This document shows positions 33,775-41,211 of a stretch of 64,000 bases of DNA, one piece after another. The first letter of the stretch is position 1; each line of letters starts with the position of its first letter. The translations under genes and the position numbers were made by a program. The notes beneath the pieces are model-generated. The model was not told the DNA's origin. It made no database searches and saw nothing but the letters and a program-made list of their open reading frames with translations. The DNA is from Azospirillum tabaci (GTDB lineage Bacteria; Pseudomonadota; Alphaproteobacteria; Azospirillales; Azospirillaceae): the NCBI RefSeq assembly GCF_014596085.1, contig NZ_JACCJY010000015.1, forward strand, positions 62,001 through 126,000, read 5' to 3'.

Positions 33775-35804
33775 CACGCCACCCGTCCCAGAATGTGCCA
33801 GCCGGCACCGTTGGACATGGCCGTGACCGCGCTGCCGGTTAAGTTCAGCGACACCGGGGCGTTGTCCGGCCCACTGCCGCCCTGCACGGTGACGGTGATC
33901 GGGTTGCCCGACACGTCGGCCTTCTTGACCGTCACCGTGCGCCCGACCGCGTGCAGCGCCCCTGCCGGCGGCAGCCGCACCGTGACCGCGCCGCCGAAGG
34001 CGCTCACCAGATACAGCGCCTGGTTCAGGTCCGGCTCGAACAGGCCCGGCTGGTCGTGGAAATGGGCGTTGCCCGGCCGGTTGTTGCCGGCCACCACCCA
34101 CCAGGCGGCGCCGTTCGAGACGATGGTCACGAAGTCGTAGCGGTTGCCCAGCGCCACCGTCCGCCCGTCCGGCCCCGGCCCGCCGTCCTCGGTGATGGTC
34201 AGGCGGTGGGTGGAGGCGTCGGTCCGCTTCACCGTCACGGCATGGCCGTTGGCCGCCCCCGCCGCCGGCAGCCGAAGCTCCAGGTCGCCGCTGTAGGCGC
34301 TGACCAGATAGACGGAACTGGTCAAATCCAGCGCGACCACGCCACCCGCTTGCGGATCCACATACTCGGTGTCGTAGCGCAGGGCCTCGACGACCAGTTG
34401 GGAGACGCGGCTGCGCGCCAGCCGGTTCTTCTCCGGATAGCCGGCGTTCACCGCCGTGTAGCGGCCACCCGACAGGTCGTAGATGGCCGGGCCGGCGGAC
34501 ATCGACAGCAGGTTGACGATGGCCGTCTCGACCGACCCGGCGTCGAGCTGCACGTTCGGCACGCCGCCCAGCGATTCGGCGTAGAAGTTCAGGATCAGCG
34601 TCTTGTCGGTGTTGGCGCCGACGCGGAAGCAGGCCAGCGCCATCGTCGACAGGTTGGCCTCGCAGTCCTGGAAGCTGTTGTTGTACTTGCCCTGCTCCAC
34701 GAAGAAGCCGCAGCCGGCGATCGGCGCCGACAGGGAATAGACGCGCACCATGGAAAAGCGGTTGGCGTTGGGCGTGTCGCCCTCCCCCGTCCGGGTCAGC
34801 CACACCCCGTGCAGCGACGGGCGGGCGACCAGCACGCGCGACACCATGTTCCAGTAGCAGGGCCAATTGGGGTCGACGTACCCGTCGAACAGCAGCCCGA
34901 CCCGCGGGTCCCAGATGGTCAGGTCGCTCAGCGTGTTGTGCACGCAGGGTCCGTCCCGCCCGAACAGCCTCACCGCGGCGTCGCCCCGCTCCAGCCGCAG
35001 GCCGCTCACCGTGGCGTAGCCGTCCGGCAGATGGATCAGGTCGAACCCCGCCGAGCCCCCGGCGATGACGGACCTCTGCCCCGCCCCATACAGCGTCTGG
35101 CCGTAGCCCACCGTCAGCGTGTTGGTGATCCGGTAGGTGCCCGGCGGCACATAGACGGCGTCCGCACCGGTCAGCGCGGCCTGGATCGCCCGCGTGTCGT
35201 CGACGACGCCGTCGCCGACCGCGCCGAAATCCTTCACCGACAGGGCGTCGGCCAGCTTCTCGCGCACCGGGCGGCGCACCGCGCCGGCGCCGGGGGCGAC
35301 GAAGGTGGACAGCGCCTCCTCGTCCACCGGTTTGCGGGCGATCGGGTTGCCCGTGGTGTCGAAAGCGAGAAGCTGACCGGCCCGCACCGCCCGTTCCGGC
35401 AGCCGGTTGGAGGCCGGCAGGTCGGTGTCGGTGTAGCGCAGCATCAGCTCCTGATCGCCGGCCACCTGCTGGAGCGCCGCGGTGAGCTGGTCGAACTCGC
35501 GGTTCAGGCTGGCGGCCGGAAGCGGCCCGCTCTCCAGAAAGTCGCTCATCCGCTCGATGGGCAGGCGGCGGCGCAGCAGGACGGGCGTCCCCGCCTCCGG
35601 CGGCTCCGCGAACGCCACCGTGCCGCCCGCGGTTTCCCCGGCGCCGCTCACCGCATAGCCGGTGGTCTGCCGCGCCGCGCCCAGGAAAACCTGAAGGTCG
35701 CCGTCCTCGAAGACCGGAAACGGGAAGGTGAAGTCCGTCTGCACGCCGTCGGCAAGATACTGGACGCGCGGGTTGCCGCGCGGAACGTCGAGTGCGCTGG
35801 GCAT
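33774..35804 (-). CDS. Phage tail fibre/tailspike with beta-helix domain
   Basis: 676 aa. Residues ~10-130 resemble the T7 gp17 N-terminal attachment domain (VQYLADGVQTDFTFPFPVF). FGAVGDGVVDDTRAIQ near residue 193 marks the start of a pectate-lyase-type right-handed beta-helix, which continues to ~500. The C-terminal 150 residues contain repeated beta segments (AVTVRLPPAGA, GHAVTVKRTDAS). It probably binds or degrades a surface polysaccharide of the host. No reverse transcriptase or template repeat, as in BPP-1, is present nearby. Confidence 0.85.
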   Translation of the reverse strand: MPSALDVPRGNPRVQYLADGVQTDFTFPFPVFEDGDLQVFLGAARQTTGYAVSGAGETAGGTVAFAEPPEAGTPVLLRRRLPIERMSDFLESGPLPAASLNREFDQLTAALQQVAGDQELMLRYTDTDLPASNRLPERAVRAGQLLAFDTTGNPIARKPVDEEALSTFVAPGAGAVRRPVREKLADALSVKDFGAVGDGVVDDTRAIQAALTGADAVYVPPGTYRITNTLTVGYGQTLYGAGQRSVIAGGSAGFDLIHLPDGYATVSGLRLERGDAAVRLFGRDGPCVHNTLSDLTIWDPRVGLLFDGYVDPNWPCYWNMVSRVLVARPSLHGVWLTRTGEGDTPNANRFSMVRVYSLSAPIAGCGFFVEQGKYNNSFQDCEANLSTMALACFRVGANTDKTLILNFYAESLGGVPNVQLDAGSVETAIVNLLSMSAGPAIYDLSGGRYTAVNAGYPEKNRLARSRVSQLVVEALRYDTEYVDPQAGGVVALDLTSSVYLVSAYSGDLELRLPAAGAANGHAVTVKRTDASTHRLTITEDGGPGPDGRTVALGNRYDFVTIVSNGAAWWVVAGNNRPGNAHFHDQPGLFEPDLNQALYLVSAFGGAVTVRLPPAGALHAVGRTVTVKKADVSGNPITVTVQGGSGPDNAPVSLNLTGSAVTAMSNGAGWHILGRVA

Positions 35805-35843
35805 GGGTGCGCCCCTCCTGCTGCGTGGAACGAAGTAAAGCGT

Positions 35844-36509
35844 TCAGTAGAAGCGGCTCATGAACTCCAGCCGTTGGCGCTCGGCGAGCTGCGCCTGTTC
35901 CAGCAGGTTGCGGCGGCGCACGCTGTCCACCTCCTGCTGGATGGCCTCGCGCTTCAGCCGGTCGGCGCTCTCCGCCTCCCCGCGCTCCGTGGCGCTGTCC
36001 TTGACGACGCCGAGCAAGATCGCCTCGCCGGACCCATCGGCCGCGCTGATCCCGTTGGAGCCGAGCGTCGCGCGGGTGCGCGCCACGGTGCGGCGCAGGG
36101 CGTCGACGCGCCGCCGCTCGTCGGATTGCGCGGCGGCGGACATCTGGGCCAGCCGCGTGCGGGCGTCCCCTTCCTTGTCGGCCAGCGTGACGGCCTGCCC
36201 GGCGCGGAGCTGCTGGGCGGCCAGGTTCTGGCTCTGCGCCAGCCAGTCCATCTCGCGGACGCGTTGCCGCTCCGCTTCGGCGCGGGCCTGCTCGTCCTTC
36301 TGGCGCTGAAGCTCCTGGTCCTGGCGGCGCAGCTCGTCCTCGCGCTGCCATTGCAGCCGTTGCTGCTCCGCCTGATAGGCGTAGCGGCGCTCGTCGGCGG
36401 CCTGCTGGCGGCGTGCGCTGTCCGAAGTGCCGGAGACGCGGTCCACCGTGTCGGCGACGGAGTTCGCCAGCGGCAGCGCCGTCGTGGCCAGGGTCGTGAT
36501 TCCGCCCAT
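35844..36509 (-). CDS. Phage coiled-coil virion protein (gp14-like position)
   Basis: 221 aa. After a short N-terminal segment (ITTLATTALPLANSVADTV) nearly the whole protein is a charged, Gln-rich coiled coil (residues ~30-120 and 175-221). It sits between the tail tubular B-like gene and the tail fibre, where T7 carries internal virion genes 13-16. It may be a gp14-like ejection protein. The large gp15- and gp16-like proteins are not found. The function is inferred from position. Confidence 0.65.
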   Translation of the reverse strand: MGGITTLATTALPLANSVADTVDRVSGTSDSARRQQAADERRYAYQAEQQRLQWQREDELRRQDQELQRQKDEQARAEAERQRVREMDWLAQSQNLAAQQLRAGQAVTLADKEGDARTRLAQMSAAAQSDERRRVDALRRTVARTRATLGSNGISAADGSGEAILLGVVKDSATERGEAESADRLKREAIQQEVDSVRRRNLLEQAQLAERQRLEFMSRFY

Positions 36510-38404
36510 CAGTCGTTCACCCTCAATTCCATGGTTACGGACAAAAGCGTGAAGGGCAGCGGCGCGTCCTGCCGGATGCTCCACAGCGGCCGGTCGCTGT
36601 CGCGCCGCCAGCCCAACGCCCGCAGCTTGCGGTCCCCGGAGACCAGCGCCGGAACGCCGCCCGCCGGCTGCGGCCCCGTCCGGTGCAGCGGCAGCTCCTG
36701 CAGGCCGCGCCCCAGATCGGCGTGGAGCGCCGCCGTCTCCTCCAGCCGGAAGCCGACGGAGACCAGCCGCACCACGTCCGTCCCGCCCGCCTGTCCGATC
36801 AGGCTGACCGGCAGCGGGTCGATGCGGTGGCTGTAGGGCAGCCCGGCCTCGACATGGCGGGCCGGCGGGTCGAGCACGATCCTGCCGGCGACGACGGTGG
36901 CGTCGGCGCGCACCGTCCCGTCGGCGACCACCGCGACGGTCCGTCCCTCCAGATGCTCCAGCCCGCTCCACACCGCGGTCGGGGCGTCGTGGTCGCCGAC
37001 CAGGGCGGCGTCGAGGTTCAGCCCGTCGTCGAAGCGCTCCACGCTCCACCGCCCGGCGCGGTCGACCAGCGCGTAGACCTCGTCCCCGACCACCGCGACG
37101 GAGCGCACCGCCCCGTCGGTCTCCAGCCGGGTCCAGGCGGTCACCTGCTCCAGCCGGTAGACGGTCAAGGCGCACAGCGCGCCGTCCTCCATCACCACGA
37201 ACATCAGGCGGCGGCCCTGGTCGTAATCCTGGTCGCGCGGCTTCACCACCAGATGGCGGGCCAGCAGCGCCAGATCGTTGGCCTGATAGGCGGCCTCGGT
37301 GTCGGTGTAGAGGAATTCGCGGATCTCCCGCCCGTTGCGCGACACGAACAGGGTGGCCCCGTCCACGTCGCGCGGCGGGACGGAACGGTCGACGGGGGAG
37401 CCGATGCGCGTCTGCCGGTGGACCTGGATGTTCTGCGGAGTCAGCGGATCGCCCGACACCATGTATTCCGCGCCGGAGGTGAAGACCTGGAGATGGCGCC
37501 CGGAAAAGACGGCGCGCACCGCGTTCACCTGATCGGACAGGATGCCGAACTCGATGGCCTCGTCGTCCTGCCCGGTGCCGAGGTCGAAGTTCCACAGGTC
37601 GGCGGAACGCGACAGCCACAGCCGGTTGGGCAGGTCGCGCGACCCGCCGATGACCAGCCGGTCCTGGTGGAAGGCGGCCGACACCGGCCAGCCGCGCAGC
37701 GGCGAGAAGGACTGCTCGTCCCAGGCCGTCGTCGCGGCGGTTCCCGCCAGCGTCTCCAGCGCCGTCGCGGTGACCTGCGTCGCCGAGACCACCCCTTCCA
37801 CGCGAAGCTGTTTGCCCTGGATGCGCAGGCGCGTGCCCTCCTGCTTCGGGTCGAAGACGGGGGCGGAAGCCGTCACCGTCACCAGCCCGTCCGTGCCCGA
37901 CGGGGTCAGCGTCACCGCGGGATCGGCGAAGCGGTAGAAGGGCATCGCCACCCGCTCCCCCTCCGCGACGTAGCTCCAGCCGGTCAGCGCCCAGGCGTCG
38001 GCGCCGCTGCGCGTCAGCTTGCGCGGCGGCACGTCGGGGTGGCAGACCAGCAGCGTGTCGGCGCTCTGCGTCCAGGTGATCTGGGGCAGCTGGGCGGCGG
38101 TCCAGGGGGCCTCCACGCTGGCGATGGGCGTGTCGTTGCCGTAGACGTCGATCCGCCCCTCGGAAAAGACCAGCAGATAGGTCTGCTCCGTGTTGAACTC
38201 GAAGGCGACCAGCCTCCCGTCGCCGCGGGCCGGATCGACGAAGGCGAGGCCGGAGCGGCGCGTCACCCCGCCGGTCGGGTGGATGAACAGGTTGCGCAGG
38301 GCCAGCGCCCCGTTGTCGTAGGCGCGCAGGTCGCCGCGCCCGAGCAGCCGGCGGGAGATCTCCCCCGCTGTGAAGTTGGTCTTCACCTGACGGATCCGCG
38401 CCAT
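36509..38404 (-). CDS. Phage tail tubular protein B-like (nozzle)
   Basis: 631 aa. The N-terminus NFTAGEISRRLLGRGDL followed by NLFIHPTGGVTRRSGL is a widely conserved signature of podoviral tail proteins that follow the adaptor gene. The rest is beta-rich with repeated short blocks. By synteny with T7 it corresponds to gp12. It shares single-base stop/start overlaps with both neighbours (36509 and 38404), so the three genes are tightly coupled. Confidence 0.8.
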   Translation of the reverse strand: MARIRQVKTNFTAGEISRRLLGRGDLRAYDNGALALRNLFIHPTGGVTRRSGLAFVDPARGDGRLVAFEFNTEQTYLLVFSEGRIDVYGNDTPIASVEAPWTAAQLPQITWTQSADTLLVCHPDVPPRKLTRSGADAWALTGWSYVAEGERVAMPFYRFADPAVTLTPSGTDGLVTVTASAPVFDPKQEGTRLRIQGKQLRVEGVVSATQVTATALETLAGTAATTAWDEQSFSPLRGWPVSAAFHQDRLVIGGSRDLPNRLWLSRSADLWNFDLGTGQDDEAIEFGILSDQVNAVRAVFSGRHLQVFTSGAEYMVSGDPLTPQNIQVHRQTRIGSPVDRSVPPRDVDGATLFVSRNGREIREFLYTDTEAAYQANDLALLARHLVVKPRDQDYDQGRRLMFVVMEDGALCALTVYRLEQVTAWTRLETDGAVRSVAVVGDEVYALVDRAGRWSVERFDDGLNLDAALVGDHDAPTAVWSGLEHLEGRTVAVVADGTVRADATVVAGRIVLDPPARHVEAGLPYSHRIDPLPVSLIGQAGGTDVVRLVSVGFRLEETAALHADLGRGLQELPLHRTGPQPAGGVPALVSGDRKLRALGWRRDSDRPLWSIRQDAPLPFTLLSVTMELRVND

Positions 38405-38973
38405 CAGCCCCTCGCGTCGATCAGGGTGAAATCCTCGAAGCCCGGCTGGCTGTCCTGCAGGGCGTCGATCTGGCGGGCGCGGCGGAACTCGCTCTCGGCC
38501 AGCCGCTGCAGCAGCTCCGCCCGGCTCGTGCTCTCGGTCAGCGGAATGCAGAACTCCGCGGCCAGCCGGGCGATCAGCGCCTGGTCGAAGAAGGCGGGAA
38601 AGTCCTCTTCCGCCGGGCGCCCGACATAGGTCAGCACCACCGCGTCGGATGCCGCGTGCAGCGCCCGCCCGGCGATGCGGTAGTCGAGCCCCCGCCCCCG
38701 CCCGCCCGCTCCGGCGCCGAGCGCGCGCAGGAAATCGGCGGGAAGCTGGAAGGCAACGCCAAAATCGGCGACCGGTTCGTCCGCCAGCCGCGCCAGCCGG
38801 GCCTGCCGGGTGGCGAAGCTCCAGGCGTTGGCGGAGAGCAGCGCGTCGCGCGCCGGCTCAAAGAGCGCGGCCGCAACCTCCGCCTCGGCGGTACCCTCGT
38901 CGAAGGCGGTGATCGCCGTCGCCCCAATCTTGATGAGCGCGCGGCTGCACAGCCCGATAGCCGTCAATGCCAT
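38404..38973 (-). CDS. Phage tail tubular protein A-like (head-tail adaptor)
   Basis: 189 aa, helical. LCSRALIKIGATAITAF at the N-terminus and FATRQARLARL near residue 52 match the T7 gp11-type adaptor family, which joins portal and nozzle. The C-terminal helix SEFRRARQIDALQDSQPGF is typical. It precedes the gp12-like gene with a one-base overlap. A REP-like repeat lies just upstream. Confidence 0.82.
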   Translation of the reverse strand: MALTAIGLCSRALIKIGATAITAFDEGTAEAEVAAALFEPARDALLSANAWSFATRQARLARLADEPVADFGVAFQLPADFLRALGAGAGGRGRGLDYRIAGRALHAASDAVVLTYVGRPAEEDFPAFFDQALIARLAAEFCIPLTESTSRAELLQRLAESEFRRARQIDALQDSQPGFEDFTLIDARG

Positions 38974-38990
38974 GGGATCGAACCTCCGAA

Positions 38991-39134
38991 TCCCTCTCCC
39001 GCCCCGGGAGAGGGTGCCCGCGAAGCGGGCGGGTGAGGGTGCATACGAGGATCGAGCACCGGCCCGTTGCCGGCACCCTCACCCTTCCCGCGCGTTGCGC
39101 GGGCCCCTTCCCTCTCCCGAGGCGGGAGAGGGGA
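38991..39134. repeat. REP-like palindromic repeat, copy 2, inside the phage module
   Basis: About 144 bp, closely matching 11995-12137 in both outer and inner arms; the centres differ. It lies between the adaptor gene and the 89-residue gene. A chromosomal repeat within a phage operon suggests the module has been resident for a long time. Confidence 0.85.
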
Positions 39135-39150
39135 CATCAAATGGAACGCA

Positions 39151-39420
39151 TCAGTCCGTGTTGGACGCGCCGAAGGGCGACAGGTTGGTGACGTCCACCA
39201 CCCCCGCCACGTTGGCAGCGACCACCAGGACGCCGGCGGCGGGCGTCCCGCCGGTGCCGGTGTTGGCCAGGATCATGTCACCACTGCGCAGCAGGTCGGA
39301 CGCGCCGTTGAAATAGCCACCGTTGTCCACCAGCGTGGCGGCGTCCGGCGTCGTGTAGTGCCACAGCGTGAAGCCGTTGGCGTAGGCAAGGACGCTCAGG
39401 TCCTTCGGAAGATAGGCCAT
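39151..39420 (-). CDS. Small phage protein after the capsid gene, 89 aa
   Basis: Not recognised by motif. It is rich in Gly, Ala, Val and Asn with predicted beta strands (FTLWHYTTPDAATLV; DMILANTGTGGTPAAGVLVV). Position directly after the capsid gene is where BPP-1-like phages carry a capsid cement protein, and a head-decoration role is possible. ATG at 39420 follows GGAGTTTCCCCC on the minus strand. Confidence 0.6.
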   Translation of the reverse strand: MAYLPKDLSVLAYANGFTLWHYTTPDAATLVDNGGYFNGASDLLRSGDMILANTGTGGTPAAGVLVVAANVAGVVDVTNLSPFGASNTD

Positions 39421-39458
39421 GGGGGAAACTCCAGATCGGTCGTCGGCGGGGTGGGGCG

Positions 39459-40277
39459 TCAGGCTTCCAGGCAGCGCATGGTGACGACGCCCGCCGCGTC
39501 GATCAGGCCGGCGCCCTGCGACATCATGTTGTTCACGAAGTGCGCGGCGCGGTCGCCGTGCCAGGAGATGTCCGTCTTCACGTCGGCGCCGGAGGCGTGG
39601 CCGATGGCCGTCTTGTGGTACCAGTGGCACAACCTCACGCCACCCTCGGCCTTCAGGCCGGAATGCGGCATCCACAGCGTGCCCAGCCAGCGCTTGGCCT
39701 GGGTGCCGCGCCAGGGCAACTCGTCGGCGCCGACATATTCGGTGCTGGCGAACTCGTCGATGCCCAGAAGCTGGCTCCACTGCTTCCAGCCGACGACGGC
39801 GAAGCGCTGGCCGTCGTCCGGCACGTCGGACTCGCCCAGCGTCTCGAAGGCCGCCAGAACCTTTGCCTTGGTCAGCCCATCGTTGGAGCCGCCCGCGTAG
39901 TTGGTGGACTTGTTCAGCTCGCCGAGGATGAGTTCGTCGGTCTTGCGGCCCAGCGCGTAGGCGCCGGCGCTGGCGATGATCTGCCGCTCGTCGATGTTGG
40001 TCTTCAGCTCGTCCAGCCGGTCGACCCAGTCGCCGGCGTAGAAGTCGTAGAGGGTGCATTCGACCGGCGTGTGGTCCAGGTTCATCACCGGAACCGCGCC
40101 GTGGCGCGCCTTGGTGGAGGCCGTGCCCTTGCCGACCTTCTGGAAGACGGTGGAGGCGCCCTGGACGTTGTTCTTGGTGCGCACCGTGTTGCGCAGCTTG
40201 GAGCCCATGCGCTGGTAGGCGTCGTGCACTTCGCGTTCGAACTGCTTGACGAAAGCCTGGGCGACCGAGGTGGACAT
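39459..40277 (-). CDS. Phage major capsid protein (BPP-1/T7-like)
   Basis: 272 aa. The sequence pattern VKQFEREVHDAYQRMG, LRNTVRTKNNVQG and LDHTPVECTLYDFYAGDW is that of the Phage_capsid_2-type podoviral coat proteins with HK97 fold. There is no N-terminal scaffold or protease domain; scaffolding is provided by a separate gene at 43786. The gene is preceded by a 130-bp leader and a strong minus-strand terminator-like hairpin. It is separated from the scaffold gene by two host-like genes. Confidence 0.82.
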   Translation of the reverse strand: MSTSVAQAFVKQFEREVHDAYQRMGSKLRNTVRTKNNVQGASTVFQKVGKGTASTKARHGAVPVMNLDHTPVECTLYDFYAGDWVDRLDELKTNIDERQIIASAGAYALGRKTDELILGELNKSTNYAGGSNDGLTKAKVLAAFETLGESDVPDDGQRFAVVGWKQWSQLLGIDEFASTEYVGADELPWRGTQAKRWLGTLWMPHSGLKAEGGVRLCHWYHKTAIGHASGADVKTDISWHGDRAAHFVNNMMSQGAGLIDAAGVVTMRCLEA

Positions 40278-40698
40278 TGGACTGTTTTCCTTTCGCGTTC
40301 TGCGGGATCCCGTCCGGCGGGAAGCATTCCGCCACCCGGTTGTCAGGCGCGCCCGGTCCCGGAAAAAGGACAAGGGGACGCGCGCCCGGCCGCGGGCGAA
40401 GCGCGAAAAAGAAAGGGGCCGACCGGGCCTTTCGGTTGTCCGGTCAGCCCCTTTCAGGACAGGCGTGGAGGGGAGGTTCGGGATGCCGCGGCCCACCGCG
40501 TGAGGGGACGCACGACGGGCGTTGGCAAGACGGTTTCTAGGACACTTGCCCTCTCGCGTCAAGAATATTTTCCTTTACCGCAATCCCATCATCTTGGAGC
40601 GGTACTCCCTTGGGGCACGGAATATCCCCCAGAACCACGGTGTTGAATCGTTGGCCTTCACGGCACGAAAAACACGGCATAAAAGAGGAATACGCTTC
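40278..40698. other. Leader region between capsid and PRC-barrel genes
   Basis: About 420 bases with no gene. It holds the minus-strand terminator-like hairpin at 40404-40455, the capsid leader (40278-40403) and, on the plus strand, the promoter region of the PRC-barrel gene (an AT-rich part at 40555-40690). No -35/-10 pair is clear. Confidence 0.5.
40404..40455 (-). terminator. Intrinsic terminator-like hairpin upstream of the capsid gene
   Basis: GGGGCCGACCGG and CCGGTCAGCCCC arms with one mismatch, extended by AAA/TTT. On the minus strand it is followed by TTTCTTTTT. It lies ~130 bp before the capsid ATG. No minus-strand gene ends just before it, so it may act as an attenuator or mark the boundary of inserted DNA. 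Confidence 0.8.
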
Positions 40699-41136
40699 AT
40701 GAAGACGATCATCACCGCCTGCGGCGTTGCCGCGCTTCTGCTCGCCACGCCGGCCCTTGCCGACAGCCTGTCCGGAACCACCGCCAAGGAGGTCCCGAAC
40801 AACAAGGCGACCGGGCAGGTCGCGGCGACCCACGGCTCGCTTGACCCGGCGGTCGCGAAGATGACCGCGGCCCAGCTCAAGGGGAAGGACGTCTACGGCA
40901 GCGACGGCAAGGACATCGCCGAGATCGAGGGCATCGTCCGCAAGGGTGGCCAGACCTTCGCGGTGATCGATGTCGACCACGTCGCCGACATCAGCGACAA
41001 GGACGTCGTCCTGCCGCTGGAGCGGCTGCACATGAAGGGCGAGCGCCTGACCGTCGACATGTCGGAGAACGACCTCAAGGGCCTGGAGTCCTGGCAGAAG
41101 GGCAAGTACGAGGACGTCAAGGGCGCGTTGCGCTGA
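40699..41136 (+). CDS. Exported PRC-barrel domain protein
   Basis: 145 aa. Residues 1-22 are a signal peptide (ITACGVAALLLATPALA core, then DS). Residues ~58-125 form a PRC barrel (LKGKDVYGSDGKDIAEIEGIV, DKDVVLPLERL). It is a small periplasmic protein common in Azospirillum-type genomes, with no known enzymatic role. It has an AAGAGGA ribosome site. It reads against the surrounding phage genes and looks like host DNA inside the phage module. Confidence 0.85.
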   Translation: MKTIITACGVAALLLATPALADSLSGTTAKEVPNNKATGQVAATHGSLDPAVAKMTAAQLKGKDVYGSDGKDIAEIEGIVRKGGQTFAVIDVDHVADISDKDVVLPLERLHMKGERLTVDMSENDLKGLESWQKGKYEDVKGALR

Positions 41137-41162
41137 CCTCCGGGACGTCCTGGGGCGGAGCG

Positions 41163-41189
41163 GTCCGGGGGCGGCAAAGGCCCCCGGAC
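41163..41189. terminator. Strong hairpin between convergent genes
   Basis: Perfect 10-bp arms GTCCGGGGGC and GCCCCCGGAC around a 7-nt loop. It lies between the PRC-barrel gene and the convergent EAL gene. There is no U-run; shared termination is inferred. Confidence 0.65.
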
Positions 41190-41211
41190 GCTCAAACCGT
41201 CAGGCCAATCG

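Noticed and set aside
32230-36351. Reading the terminase as a 1373-residue protein
   Set aside because: Only the part from 33774 matches terminases. The upstream extension is the out-of-frame shadow of the tail fibre gene.
33951-36836. A 961-codon open frame on the plus strand within the phage region
   Set aside because: It is antisense to the tail fibre, coiled-coil and nozzle genes, with no family-like sequence. The minus-strand genes have clear phage motifs and coupled starts.
40285-40690. A tail gene or regulator in the capsid leader
   Set aside because: All frames here are short shadows without ribosome sites; the region is better explained as leader, hairpin and promoter DNA.
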